A DNA stretch of 64,000 nucleotides from Cladocopium goreaui (GCA_947184155.2 CAMXCT020006268.1:361140-425139); one strand, 5' to 3'; shown: positions 23,450-36,229, numbered from the stretch's first letter. Notes: generated from the sequence alone by a model not told the origin. Program-made: numbers and translations.

Positions 23450-24184
23450 CTACGGTAGAATTGAAGAATACAAGTTGGCATTGAAATTGTTGACTGATAA
23501 CAATTGTGTACCAAACGCAGTACACATTTACAACATCCAATTTGTAAACTATGCACCTAACGATGCATATCTCCCAGGCGGCTCTGCCAATGCCTCACGG
23601 TCCGCCAGTCGAACGAAGCGCTCCTGTCGCATGCAGCATCCAATTGATCAAACGCATCGGACATGTGTTAGCTGTAGCTGCATTGCCTCGAGAAACAAAG
23701 CACGACAAATTGTATGTCCCTTGAATTTAATGCGTTTTATTGGAAAAAATGCCCCGGAAATGATCAGGATACAAATGACCACACCAGATCTTGGATATGT
23801 TTCGATATGATCTTGAAAATAGATCCAAACCATGGTGCTTCAATGTCTAGGCTCATAAATACTTTAAAGGAACGTTCTGCACCTCCGGCAAGGGTTGGGA
23901 ACTCATGTGGTAAGCCCAAGGGCGAGCCATACATCTAATTTCTAGCCATCGTGTTATTGACTGGGATTACCACATTTTGCCACACACATGTTCCATCTTG
24001 TGCACGCAAAGCTCCGAAGAGCAGCCTGCGAGTCATCCTGAACTGCTGCTTCGACTCGGGCCGCAATCTCCTGCACCGAGGAGCTCAGTGGTTGGGGGTG
24101 CCCCAAGTCACCAAGTCATGGTCATCCATGACTTGGATGATTTGGGGTATGCCTACTGTAGGAAACCACCATTTAAACATGTGC

Positions 24185-24530
24185 ATATATCATGTATTTA
24201 TATTTTGATATATTTATATGTTTATATACTTTTATGTTTATATGTTTATATATTTATATGCTTATACATTTATATGTGTGTATATGCTTATATACTCATA
24301 TGTTTTAGATATTATATTATATATATATGTGTGTGTGTGTTTATACGCTCATATGGTTTAGATATTTAGATGTTTTATATATTTATATGTTTATATATTT
24401 GTATAGTTATATGTTTGCATATATATATATATATGTGTGTGTGTGTTTGTATACTGATTTATTTGTTTATTTATTTATATATTTATATATCTATGTATAT
24501 ATATATATGTGTGTGTGTAATATATTTATA
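24185..24530. repeat. AT-rich TATATGTT/TTTATA repeat
   Basis: Imperfect tandem TTTATATG units with interspersed GTGTGTGTG runs. No coding content. Confidence 0.8.
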
Positions 24531-24654
24531 ATTACTGACCCGACTGATCTTTGTTGTGCCTTCCGGACCCTTGTCCGCGCGCACCGAAAGAGACGCAGTA
24601 CTGCAGGGCACGGCGGTTTTTATGTCATATTTGCCAGTGTACGCAGGGTTTCGT

Positions 24655-25020
24655 GACACCATGGGGTGGGGTGGGGTGGGGCAGTGATGACGTTCCTTTG
24701 GACTTGATCACGTTGTTGATGCTACGCCACGCATTGGGGTGGGGTGGGGTGGGTGCGAGAGTGATGACGTTCCTTTGGGATCACGTGTTGATGCTACGTT
24801 GATGGGGTGGGGTGGGGTGGGATGGGGCAGCGATGACGTTCCTTTGGACTTGATCACGTTGTTGATGCTACGCCACGCATTGGGGTGGGGTGGGGCAGTG
24901 ATGACGTTCCTTTGGACTTGATCACGTTGGTGATGCTACGCCACGCATTGGGGTGGGGTGGGGTGGGGTGGGGTGGGGGCAGTGATGACGTTCCTTTGGA
25001 CTTGATCACGTTGTTGGATT
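24655..25020 (+). repeat. GGGGT minisatellite with a conserved 45-bp core
   Basis: Five units share GATGACGTTCCTTTGGAC followed by TTGATCACGTTGTTGATGCT, separated by variable GGGGT/GGGGTG runs. GATGACG occurs at about 24686, 24772, 24832, 24900 and 24983, so unit length varies from 60 to 86 bp. The core carries TGACGT and the palindrome TGATCA. No other copy occurs in the window. Confidence 0.85.
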
Positions 25021-27812
25021 CCACAATCAAATCTGCACGCAAAACATTTATATATACATATATAGTTATATCTGTTTGTATCTGTATGTATATATATATA
25101 GACATATGGATACGTATGCATATAGATATATTGACGTCGTTACATGCAGAGATGTCAAAATCTTTGCTGAAAATGGAATTGAATTCGCAGCGGTCCGAAA
25201 CGTGGTTGTGTCTAGTCTTCTGGTCACTTTCTGAGAATCAAAGGATTCGGAAAGCACAACATCCTTCCACGAAACAGAACCTGGGTTTGGATCACAAACC
25301 TACTCCACTCGGGGTCAAATTTGTCGAGGTGTAAATGGCAGGGTTAATGTCAACCATGAACAGTATTTTGAATGTACAGTATTTGAATATGAACAGTTGA
25401 ATATGACGATCCTCGAGCAAACAGCACTATCAAAAATCATGTGACCCCTGATCTGAAAAGAGTTTCTCCGCTTCAGGAGGCTCAATTTGGTCATCAAATC
25501 CATCTGTCAAAATTATTGATGGCTAAATTGCTGATAGTTATAGCACCATTTTATTTTGTCTACTGAATCACAATTGTAGATGAAACATCCCTAAGTTTGA
25601 TGGTTTCCATCGAAATGCATCATGGTCAAATGTTCATCTTTATGTCGAATCTCCACTTTTGATCACTGAGGATTCCTCTGCTGTCCCTTTATACTGGCCG
25701 GTTGATCATGCATGATAATCATCACCAACCGAAAAAATTATATAGATTGGTACAAACCCGATAATAATAACCGAGAACATATGATAACTATGATAATCTA
25801 CAATAATATCATAGTAACCTATCAAAACTATAATCACCTGTAATAATTAACTACAATCATATAACTATAATCATTAATCATCACCCATAACAAGACCTAA
25901 TCCACCAGAGTTTCGTTGTCTCAACGCTGGCTCCTCGTGTCTTTGCTCCTTTGCTTCCTCTGCTTGCTCCGTGCGCAGTCGCTTGGCCATCCGCGACCAC
26001 CGTGATCGCATGGGCTTGGGCCAGAAACGGGGGTGGTGAATGTCCCTTTGAACATCACCTTAGCCTTCAGGAGATCACTACCAACTATCTTGGTGCACTG
26101 TATAAATGATTATTAATGATGTGCAAATTCAACAGGCCCTTGTAATTTGACATGTACTTTCCGAAGGGTCTGTAATGTTGCAAAAAATCTTTCTGCAACA
26201 AACACACATATGGCAAAGTTTCGTCATGCCGTTGCGAAACTCTTAGTAGCTCCTTAGCTCCCAATTGAATGGGGACTATGGATGCCCATAGCTCCTTATC
26301 TCCCTCCTAACCACTGGATAGTACAGGCCTCATGCGGCGCCCAGCCGGAAATCCCTGTTATCTTCGAGGATTGCGCTCTTGTATGCCGTTTTGGGCCAAA
26401 CCTTCTAGTCACCGATTTCAAAATTTCGGTTTGGATTGGTAAACAAGGACATAGACTCCGTTTTGGGGTATCCACCAGTCCAGTGCACCGGTAGGTTTTG
26501 ATACCTTGGAGATGTCGCGGAAGACACGGCCGCCCCGTCGTAGCACTCTTGGCAGCCTGGGAAATTGGCAAGCACGTGGCAGAAGGACCCCTAGCTCTCA
26601 ACTAAATGGATCTAAATGGTAGCTTGGATCAACCGATCCAACTATCCAACTGATTTTTTTCAATTTATATACTTGTAAGTGGAGGTTCCCAAAACTGTAA
26701 CGCAGTCCAATGTAAGTCTCCCTCAGTGTGATGTTCAGACTGATCCAGCGACGGTCTACTGCAAGATATTGGATGACATCAGAAGGCGAACTGAACTCCT
26801 GAAAAAAAAAAACGCGGAATTAAGTTGTTTTCTTTTTTGTCGTCCAGGCTCCGTTCCTTGGTTTTGCAGCTAAAATATCTCATTTGCTGCGTTTTGTAGC
26901 TAAAATCTCTCATTCGCACTGTTCATCATTTTTTCACTGGTTTAATGATTTTTTCCATGGTGTTCATCGAGTTTTCCATGGTGTTCATTGTTTTTTTCCA
27001 TGATTTTCATTGACTTTTCCATGGTATTCTTCAATTTTTCCATAGTATTCTTCAATTTTTCCATTGTTTTCCTCAATTGCTCTATGGTCTGGTTTGGTTG
27101 TTCCATGCTTTCCTTCCATTTTTCAATGTTTTTGTTCAGTTGTTCTATGTTTTGCTTCTAGGTTTCTTTCGGGCTGGTTTAGGGTCTGTTTAAGGTTTGT
27201 TTAGGGTTGGATTAGTGGTTATTTAGGGATATAACATGTACGCACAAATAACTAAAATTCTGTGGGCGCATATGCATGCACAAGTTAATTTTGGGATGAC
27301 AGCTGCGTATCTAAACAACCATATATGTAAATATACACAATATAAATATGTACATATATATATATACATATATGTATGTATATATATATGTATATATATA
27401 TATATATGTATGTATGTATACCTGTATATACGTAGTCTAATCAAACTAGTGTATTGAAAAGTGTGCAAATTTGAATTTAAATAAAAAAACGGGAGGAGGG
27501 GGGATTGGGGGAGGGCGCTGCGCCTCCCCCCCAAAGCAGATTGAAACACCTATTTTTATATGCAAGGTGCTGGGTTGAATGTGATACTCAAGGTGTATAT
27601 AATACACGACATGCATCCTGGAAACATGTGGAATGTAGGTTAAGGCACAACTATGCACAATAGTTTCATTGGATGTTATCATCGTGTTGGTTAAGATCTC
27701 TTTATATGGTGTACTGTATATTCTGGTTTGGTTCAGGGCTGGCTTGGGGTTTGAATATCATATCGATGATAATGCAAACCTTTTAGATAGATTGTATAGG
27801 TATAGATATATA
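25021..27812. other. Mostly noncoding, one possible minus-strand exon
   Basis: Around 25900-26090 the minus strand is GC-rich and open in two frames (for example KIVGSDLLKAKVMFKGTFTT), suggesting an exon, but no splice site fixes the frame. The rest is AT-rich, with TTTTCCATGGTGTTCAT-like short echoes at about 26930-27130 and an AT microsatellite at 27350-27420. No gene is called. Confidence 0.4.
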
Positions 27813-28032
27813 GATATCAATTTGGACATAGATATATAGATATCAATTTGGACATAGATATAGATATAGATAGACACATACATAGACGTAGATGTAGATA
27901 TAGATATAGATATAGAATGATATAGATATAGATAGATGCAGACGCAGATGCAGATATATGTATATATATATATAGACAGATATAGATAGATATAGATAGA
28001 CATAGGTAGATATAGATAGATATAGATAGATA
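27813..28032 (+). repeat. GATA-type block, left copy
   Basis: A 220-bp mixture of GATATA/GATAGA units with unique interruptions (CAATTTGGACATAG, CACATACATAGACGTAGATG, GCAGACGCAGATGCAG). Essentially the same sequence occurs at 29155-29376; the only difference seen is two bases in a TA run. Confidence 0.9.
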
Positions 28033-28034
28033 TT

Positions 28035-28205
28035 GAGCGTGGACAGTGTACGGGCAAAGGCTCCGCGTTCAACCCTGGCATTTTGCCTCCCAAGACTTTG
28101 CAGTGTCCAGTCTGTCAAGAGGAAAGACATTCGACGGACGATTTGTTGCAGCATATTGCTGCTCACGACACTCCTGCAGCCTTTTTTGCTCGGCAAAATC
28201 AATAA
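28035..28205 (+). pseudogene. C2H2 zinc-finger fragment without a start
   Basis: In the frame beginning at 28035 the sequence is open to TAA at 28203-28205. It contains Cys codons at 28104 and 28113 and His codons at 28152 and 28164, giving C-X2-C-X12-H-X3-H. Such single fingers are common at the N-termini of LINE proteins. No ATG precedes it, so it is the 3' end of a truncated frame. It ends 14 bases before the ATG of the next ORF. Confidence 0.5.
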
Positions 28206-28218
28206 GGAGTCAACTGCC

Positions 28219-28863
28219 ATGTCTGCTCCGTCGTGGCTACTTGGTGTTGGCGACGGGGATGGCCCACCGTTTCGCAGACAACGTGTTGATCCCCCAGCCC
28301 ATGAAATCCATGCCGAGAACCAGAGGAAGCTGACAGTCCTCTTAGCCAAGTCAGTTCTCAAAAATTGCTCTGACATCCGTGAACTGCAGAGCGCAATCCT
28401 CACCACCCTGTTGATCCCAAAAGACACCACGGTGGTTGGTGCTATGTCAGCTGCAACACAGGCTCACAACACTAAAGCCACCGAGTTCCGGAAGGATGGA
28501 AAAAATCGTGAATGTGATAGCCTTGGTGAACCACATGTTCATGCATGGGCTGCGTTAGTGCATTCCCTCATCGAGTCGAACCATATCACTGCTGAGGAGA
28601 AGGAGCTATTGTCCATCCATCTCCAGAATGCAGAGTCGGTGAAAACTCTTGAGCCCAGCATTCTGGTCGCCAAGTGCCGCAAGTGCTTTGATGCCAAGAA
28701 AATGCGTCTTACCTTGTGTGTTCACCATTCCGTTGAAAATATCCTCACCGTTGTGACAAAAGCTTTGCAAGGACAAGGTGCAGTTCTGAAAAGAGGAGTT
28801 GCTCCACGATCAGGGAATGAAAGAGAAATTCAATCCATGCTAGATGCCTTGAGTGAAATGTGA
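28219..28863 (+). CDS. 214-residue ORF of a repetitive dinoflagellate type, probably element-borne
   Basis: ATG at 28219 (MSAPSWLLGVG) to TGA at 28861-28863. The same frame is open back to 28033, but the upstream part overlaps the zinc-finger frame, so I prefer the internal ATG. The product is mostly helical and hydrophilic, with KLTVLLAKSVLKNCSDIREL (about 28327-28386), the segment GEPHVHAWAALVHSL near the middle, and a CRKC pair near 28677. From memory, proteins with a GPPHVHVW-like segment are abundant and repetitive in Symbiodiniaceae predictions. I know no assigned function. Base composition is coding-like, unlike the flanking satellite. Confidence 0.55.
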   Translation: MSAPSWLLGVGDGDGPPFRRQRVDPPAHEIHAENQRKLTVLLAKSVLKNCSDIRELQSAILTTLLIPKDTTVVGAMSAATQAHNTKATEFRKDGKNRECDSLGEPHVHAWAALVHSLIESNHITAEEKELLSIHLQNAESVKTLEPSILVAKCRKCFDAKKMRLTLCVHHSVENILTVVTKALQGQGAVLKRGVAPRSGNEREIQSMLDALSEM

Positions 28864-29154
28864 GATGGCACATGTGAAAAGGCTTCTTCTGAGAGAGTAA
28901 ACGCTTGGCTTGCACAGCTGCTGCCAGCTTTCGCTTGGAAGTCAGCAGGCCTCCGTACGCAGAGTCACGGCTGTGTAAGTTCCCTGCGGACTGGTCGTGT
29001 GCTTTGGCGTTTTTGGGGCCGTGCTCGTGTAAGCCCTTTTGTGGCGCGAGACTGCAGCAACAGCTGTAGTGATCAGCTTCGGGGCAAGAGCCCCCCGCTC
29101 GCCCATGAAGATTGGACGCTTCAGAGTGGCGTGAATGAATGAAATGAAAATGAA

Positions 29155-29376
29155 GATATCAATTTGGACATAGATATATAGATATCAATTTGGACATAGA
29201 TATAGATATAGATAGACACATACATAGACGTAGATGTAGATATAGATATAGATATAGAATGATATAGATATAGATAGATGCAGACGCAGATGCAGATATA
29301 TGTATATATATATATATAGACAGATATAGATAGATATAGATAGACATAGGTAGATATAGATAGATATAGATAGATA
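29155..29376 (+). repeat. GATA-type block, right copy
   Basis: Second copy of the 27813-28032 sequence; see that entry. It runs without a break into the pure TAGATAGATA array. Confidence 0.9.
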
Positions 29377-29496
29377 TAGATAGATATAGATAGATATAGA
29401 TAGATATAGATAGATATAGATAGATATAGATAGATATAGATAGATATAGATAGATATAGATCGATGGATGGATGGATGGATGGATAGATAGATGAT
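29377..29496 (+). repeat. TAGATAGATA array ending in GATG
   Basis: Perfect 10-bp TAGATAGATA units to about 29460, then GATGGATG. The following GATACTCAAGGTG segment (29492-29540) is a diverged copy of 27584-27635. Confidence 0.9.
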
Positions 29497-30129
29497 ACTC
29501 AAGGTGAATCTGATGCACAACATGCACCTGGCGAACATGCTTCACTGATAGATTGATCGATAGATGATAGATGAGCCATAGGAGCAAGGAGCTCTAGGAG
29601 CCAGGAGCCATAGAAGCCACAGAAGCCGCAGAAGCCACAGAAGCCACCAGGAGCCAGGACAAAAAAATGCCAAAAAAAATGCCCCTCCAGGATACATCCC
29701 AAACCAAAAACTGTTCCTGAAAACCTCCCGTCCCCATATTTTGGCCAAAGGATTCCAAGCCCCAGGTGACATCCGGGCCACTTGAAGCTCCTGCCTCCGG
29801 GATTTTCCTCTGGAGAGGTTGGCCCTGCTCCATGCCACCAGCGATGCAGCCAGTGCCACAGCTGGACGCCCCAGAAGCCTTGGTGGAGACCAACAATGCC
29901 ATCATGGTGATGTCGCTGATACCCAAAAACGATTGGGATTTGATTTGAATTGCAGCTATTTTGGACTCCTATGTGTTGAGAGAATGATAGAAGACACACA
30001 AAGGCGGACAGGCGAAAGACCCGACACGACCACTAAAGCAGACCGATGATTTGAGACAAATCAAGTGGGAGACAAATAAATTAGGAGACACATGGCGACA
30101 AACACATCATGAGAGACGTTTAAAAAAGG

Positions 30130-30600
30130 GGGCCCATGGAAATTCTTCAGCTCCGGATTGGGGGTCGATTCGGGCCCACATTTTTCCAGAAAGCGAACAA
30201 GTTCCGATTGACCATCTTGAGATGCCCAGTTCAGAGCAGTTGATGCTTGCCCCGACGTTTGATGTCAGCACCTCCTTCATGTCCAGATTGCCTCCGTCTT
30301 CTGTAAAGGACACATTGATGCCGCAGAATTTCTGGGCTCCAATTTCCACCAACTGACTGGCCTTGGCCCCTGATTTTCGGCCAGATTTTTGTCAGCACCT
30401 ACTTCCATCAAATGATGGACACCATCAAGATTGCCATTCTCAGCTGCAATGTACAATTGCGCTGCACCCTGATTGTCCGCTTGATCTTTGTTAGCACCAA
30501 CTTCCACCAAATGACGGACAACATCAAGATGGCCATTCTCAGCTGCAAGGCACAATGGTGTTGCACCTGACTGTCGGCTTAATCTCTGTCAGCACCAACT
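30130..30600 (-). pseudogene. Ankyrin-repeat gene fragment
   Basis: The minus strand reads CLAAENGHLDVVRHLVEVGA followed by a second 33-residue unit (YIAAENGNLDGVHHLMEVGA), both classical ankyrin repeats, at about 30380-30560. After frame changes, further repeat remnants follow: ENGNLDMKE-like residues near 30290 and STALNWASQDGQSELVRFLE at about 30180-30240 in another frame. The upstream side is cut off at a run of A at 30601 on the plus strand. There is no start, and at least two frameshifts. It is a broken piece of a larger ankyrin protein. Confidence 0.75.
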
Positions 30601-32625
30601 AAAAAAAGAAGGTCCTGAACACGCGCAAAGTTGTGCAAGTAGTTATAGACTGCCATTTGCCAAAAAAAATATCACACCCATGTTAGCTATCAAGTGTACT
30701 TTCTAAACTGAATTATCTATATTTGAAAATGGAGATGGATTGAAAGCCCATGATACCACAATTACAAGGATGACTATCCATGAGCAACCAGCTATTTTGG
30801 TGTGAACAAAAGGGTACCAGGGCTTTGACCCATACCCAAGTCACGATCCAGTTGTCTGCTGGCCCTTTCCGAAGATCTTTGATGAAGCTACGCAGCTTGC
30901 TGGCACCAACCAAAACCCACCCAACCACCCATAGTAAGGATGGATCCTTATCGCTCTCTCTCCCTCTCCTTTAGATTCTTTGAAGGATCACCCATGGAAA
31001 ATGTTCTTGCAGCTGCTCTAGGAGGATACATCGCAAGACTCAGCACACCCCATTCTGTACTTGGGTGGTTCCCTGACTGGCTTGGAACATGAAACATGAC
31101 TGAGATTTGTGGGAATTCCGAGCCTGGTTATGATTGTCATCCTATACTCAGTCTTGATTCATTTGCTGGTTGACCCCATCATTGTGTCATAGTTCCCAGA
31201 ACCTGATCGCCAAAGAGCAGGCGATGAGGTAGACATCCTCTGTTGGAGGAGCGTTGAAACCATGCCCCCTGTGGAGGAACCTGCACCCAAGAGCTGATCC
31301 AGTCCCAAACGCCCAAGGGTAGAAATGGGGATGAGGCAGACCTATCCACCTGCTTTGAGCCTAAGCTGCTTGCTTGTGATCACTCGTTTGGCGCCTGGCG
31401 GGGTGGAGCCACCTCCATCAGCGGGAGTTCGACGGACCCATGGTGGCTGAGGCTATGGCATGAGATCAGCCACGTATGAATCCCTCACCCCTCAATGTAA
31501 GATGTCCGCCAATGCATCCTCAAAATGAATATATAGATTTTATAGATCTGCTGCCAAGCCAGGGTTGTTTATTCTGGGCAATTTAATCTTGAATGGCGCA
31601 AATGACTGGGTATCAACCACGGAATGTTTCCGAACGACTGCAAATGCCAGAGGATATATGGAAAGACCGGCTGGGCTTTGGCGGGTTGCTTCTTGCAACA
31701 TGCTGGGATCTATTGAAAGAATTGTTTCTAGTAGTTGCTGCCCTTTCCTTGAGCAAATCCAAGGGCACAGAGTATAAAACCAATCAAAGGGCACCGACAT
31801 GTCCAGGCACTACTCACATCACTGTGTTTGAGAAAAAGATTTTCTCCACCTTCCCAAAGCATCATGTTTATTTTTGAAACAGGACAATATGGTTGAAGCA
31901 GTTGCCTAACTCTGACCAAACCGCTCTGCTCACATCATTTTTGCACACGCTGCTTGAGCCATGCGTAGCTCACCCCACTGTCCACAATTTCTCTGCATGG
32001 AGACCTGGGCCCCAAAAACAGTTGCCTCTTCACAATCCCAAGTAAAGTCATTCACCGCTGTGCTCACAGGTGGATCTGGGTTCAAAAAACCATTCAGTCT
32101 TGAGGGTCTGGACGATCTATTCCCAGGCAACAAAACCAACCACAGCCAAGTTGCCACATGGCAGTTGAGATCATTCCTCACCTTTTACCCATCGCACATC
32201 CAACCTTGGCAGGGCTGGAAGTCAAATCGGTGGCTGCTGTAGCGGCCTAAACCTGCCCTAAACAGTTCCACAGCCATGTCTCCCAGTCATACTATAAGCG
32301 CGACTTCGGAAATTTGTGGATGTAAAGGCCTTCGTTGTTTGTCGGACTAGGAGGCGATATGTTTTTCGGGGTTGCAAACCAACGTTCAAAAGCACCTCAT
32401 CTTGCGATCACGTGGCTCACAACCTGATTCGATGACCATGCCTCAAAGCAAATGGACAAGCGGGAATGAAAGACAACCGGGAAGCGATCTGCTGGCAATA
32501 GGGCTAGACATGCACAAAAGTTATCAACTATCAATGCACAAATTGGATGTCCTAGACCGACCTCTGCCGCGATTCACCACACAAACAAAACAACAAAAAA
32601 CAGGAGGGTGCATGGACACTCCATT
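30601..32625. other. No gene seen
   Basis: AT-rich to neutral sequence with short open blocks on both strands but no consistent exon chain. It lies downstream of the OsmC-like gene stop at 32626 and probably holds its 3' flank. Confidence 0.4.
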
Positions 32626-35600
32626 TCATACATAATTTGATGGATATTTCCTGAATGTTTCCCAGTCACCAACTTTCAATGATCTTTGCATCGAGGCCAA
32701 GGTGCTCGCCACAGGACATCGTCGTTTCACCGCTTCAGCAATCGCCGCAATCTGATCGGCGGTCGCATCGCTGTACACCTGGATGGCAGGTCTGCCCGGA
32801 AAGTCCCGGCCAGAAAGGGAGATGAGTCCTGGCTTTTGGTCATGTAGTGCCTTGCAAGTGGGCATACGGACAAAACGTTAACAACATCTATGTGGCAACC
32901 TGTCACTTTCCACCTATCAAGATAGCATAGCTGTCGACATGTCTGTCTCTGTGGCATTCAATTTTCTACAATAACTATAGAATTTACAAAATCGTTTGAT
33001 TTTATGAATGGGCACACCTAGTCTAACAACAACTCTCTGTCGTAGCCAGGGGTTGTCCCTGCAGGGCTCGCCAAGCTGCATGTGCTGTGCCCCAAATCCT
33101 GGCGGATCTACCCAGCTTCCACCAACGACTTTCAACGACAAGACAAAGGGAACAACCACCTTGGGGTTCAACTATGGCCGTATGGATCATTTTGGGGTGA
33201 TACTATCTGTGTCGGGAAGTTTCATTATTTTAGGGACTGCATGTCCAATCAACTACATACCTTACTGCATACCTTTCTATTCACCCTGGCTTGTTACCTA
33301 ACACATCCGGTAACTAGGCTTCTAACTAGGTACTGGTGATGACTGCACCATGCTTGCAAGTGAGACTTGGTTTCGGGATAATAAGGTGCCCATGCCGCTT
33401 TTCAGGTGAGAATCTCATCCGTTTGGGAGACTCGAATTGGGCAACTGTTCACACCTAATCGTTACATGTCCTATGAGTTGGATTGCATGCCCATTCAAAC
33501 CAGATATAGATCAATGGGCAGTAAAGACGTAGAAGAAAAGGAAGGGAAAGGAACATTATAGAAGAAAATGACGCGAAAAAGGAAGGGGAGAAGAAAAATG
33601 GGCACTCTATCTTCTACTGCAGATAACAGACATGTGGCTACATAAGGTAGGAAAAAATACAGGTAGAATGCCAACGGAAATTACAGCATATATAAATCAA
33701 AGAATAAAGACATAGAAGAACAGAAAGGGAAAAGAACATTATAGAAACAAAAGGACAAGGAAACGGAAGCGGATAAGATCGGATAAGAGGAAAGGGCAGT
33801 CCATGTTCCCTGCAGGTCACAAGCACCTAGCAAGGAAAACAACAGCTAGAAAGCCCACGGAACCTACAGCAGATATAGATCAATGGGAAAAAAGAAAAGC
33901 AAACGAACAAAACTTGTGGAGTGCAGAATGATAAACAGCCTCCCCCAATGGCATGGCAGGCTGTCTGACGGTTCGACTGATAATTAATTAATGTTAATAC
34001 GTTTGTATAAAACTCGTGTTCCCACTTGTCAATAGAGTACAAACCATGAACGGCAGGCATTCTAACTATGCTTTCCGCGCATATGCCAGCAAAAACTGTG
34101 CGACATGGGCTATTGGTGCGTTTTTCAACCACTGCATTCCAACTCCATTTCGCCTGTAAAATACCAGTCAAAACATACATTTTCTCACCAATTTTTCTGC
34201 CGCATTCTAACTGTGTGGCTGCATATTTACAGGCGATCCTTCAGTTAGAATGCAACTGCCGTGCGGGGGGGGCAAACAAGCCACCATCACGCGAAAACAA
34301 AACCGCATTCTAACTTTGTTTTTAACGGTATATACCCATCCTATGGATTGCCAGTATGATTTGTATGGGAACATGGCACAAAAAAAGTATTCCTGCATGA
34401 TTTCAAAACAGCAACAGAATTTCAGTAGAGTAGCCCATTTACCTACCACAAAGGATTACCCTGAAAATTGTTCTTTCAAGGCCCATTTGCGATTTGCATC
34501 GGCTGAGTCAACATGTTGACTTGTTGCCGGTTAAATCATAACACCGAGTTTACCCCCGGATGCCCTGTCGTTTTTTGCATCTTTTTCGATCTTTTCCTCA
34601 CCACCTGACCTGACCCCCAAAAACTCTCCTCTCGCCTCTGCAACCTGCTCAGCTCAGGTGGCGCCACATGAATCGGAGGTGCCAGGCTCCCCCATTCGTC
34701 CCGTTCCGCGAGCACGTGGAACCTCAGGGGCTGCGCCGATCTTTACGTTTCTTCCTAAGTGCTGTTCCTAAGTCTTAGAATATTTTGACAGAATCACTTC
34801 TCATACTTCTACCCTTCCAGCATTGAGTCCGAAGTTGTACCCCCACAATGTCTAAAAAGAAATATTTAACTATATGATTATGATGTTGATGGGAAACTCT
34901 GAATAGGGGCTTGGTTCTATATCCCATCTAAGAAGAACTCTGATATCTCCCCAGCTTCCTCCTCAGAACTGGACACTGAACAAACATATCGAACATATCA
35001 TTTATATTCCAATAGGAAGTGATCATCTTTGATGCCCCGCTTTTCCAGGCAGTGTTTCCAGCTTGGCCCCGGCCCCCCGAGATTCCAAGGAACTCAATGC
35101 GTCGAATTGGTGGCAGCCGCATTTTGGCAGCCACAAAAGTCGCTGTTGCTTGCTCACATCCAACTAGAGCACCCAACAACAACTGGACCTAGTCAGTGCC
35201 AACATGCGCCAACACCACGTCAAGTGAAATCCCCTAACAACTCAGGGCTGAAATTGATCCACCAAGAGCAACCAGCCAAAACAGAAAACCCCATGGCTGA
35301 GGTTTCGACTGGCTGCGGTGCTGTCCCGGAACCTGAATGACAGTTGCAGGTGCTTGATTCACGCACCACCGCATCTTATTGGGCTATAACCCCATATGTG
35401 TTGGGTCAGGGGCTGCGCTTACTAACCGATATGGTTAGATGTTCAATGATTTCAAAAGGGCGTCCATGTTGCAGGCACTACATGGCTTTTTGGGCGTGCC
35501 TCACCCCGCAGTTCGAACTAACCAACCGAGACTTGTTGATTTAGGGTTGGCATTTCAAATCGATTGCGAAAGAATCCAGCTGAAGAATATGTGGGTGCAA

Positions 35601-35962
35601 GGGGACCTTCCCTCAAACCAAAGACCGAAAATATCAAATGCAGGCTTGAACTACCAGCCAAAGCGTGTCCATTGATGGAACATTTTTTTTGGATCACTGG
35701 CAATTTTCCCCTTCATCCCTCTTGTTTTAATACTATAAGTTAAGCCTCATACAGAGGTCCCCAAAGTTCAAGAAAACGGAAAAAATATTCCCCTTTGTTT
35801 TGGGCAACACGCTCAATCCCACCGCCTCCTGCCGACTTCGGTGTGTCCGACTCGATCCGATACCCATCGTCTGTGACGGTGGCAGTTTTGCAACCGCTAC
35901 CTCCGGCTGTGAGTTCGTAACCTTGGTGTTGTGACCAACAATTCATGGCAAACTTTGGTTCC
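32626..35962 (-). CDS. OsmC/Ohr-family protein, multi-exon
   Basis: Three exons carry the OsmC fold signatures in order. Exon 35791-35962 has CWSQHQGYELTAGG and YRIESDTPKSAGGGG (N-terminal strands and the DTP-GG loop). Exon 35068-35188 has LLLGALVGCEQATATFVAAK, with the first conserved Cys in the helix, and then FLGISGGRG. Exon 32626-32778 has ATADQIAAIAEAVKRRCPVA, with the second conserved Cys in the CPV motif, and ends in TGA at 32626-32628. OsmC/Ohr proteins reduce organic hydroperoxides through this Cys pair. The intron 35189-35790 is GA-AG (GGG/GAATAT...CTAG), keeping phase 0; the donor at 35068 is probably GC. The region between the Cys helix and the last exon is incomplete; candidates are at about 34930-34980 and 33080-33175. 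Exon 35791 opens at an acceptor (GGGCAG), so the gene starts further upstream. Confidence 0.65.
33503..33900. repeat. Purine-rich tandem repeat, about 185 bp period
   Basis: Units beginning near 33503, 33691 and 33871 share (T/A)ATA(G/A)ATCAA, AAAGAC(G/A)TAGAAGAA and GAACATTATAGAA, and are separated by GGTAGAATGCCAACGGAA-like segments. The third unit is truncated. It lies in a presumed intron of the OsmC-like gene. Confidence 0.6.
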
Positions 35963-36229
35963 CTGCCCAAAAAAAATATTCAAACGGTATCAAGTAGCCT
36001 GGAAATATAGCAGAAAATTCATAAAGTAAAAGTAGCAGGCTAAATTTTACCCACGAGATGTGTTGACGCAGTGAAAGTGTAACCAATCGCTAAATGATGG
36101 TTTGGTTTGGTTTGGTCTGGCAGTTTCGGCTAGCGTGTAGCGGCTAAACCCCCATGCTCGGAATTCATGTCAACGCCGGATTCTCAGTTTTTTTGATTAT
36201 ATAATTGGTGGTTAGTCCAACAGAAATAT

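Larger units (their letters stand above)
28033..29154 (+). mobile_element. 1.1-kb retroposon-like unit between 220-bp direct repeats
   Basis: Unique sequence interrupts the GATA block. It starts inside coding sequence (a C2H2 finger frame with no start), carries one intact ORF, and ends with GAATGAATGAAATGAAAATGAA just before the second GATA copy. A truncated 5' end plus a simple A-rich 3' end is what a LINE or LINE-mobilised insertion leaves. The 220-bp flanking repeat would then be an unusually long target duplication; unequal exchange or segmental duplication within the satellite is the alternative. Confidence 0.5.
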
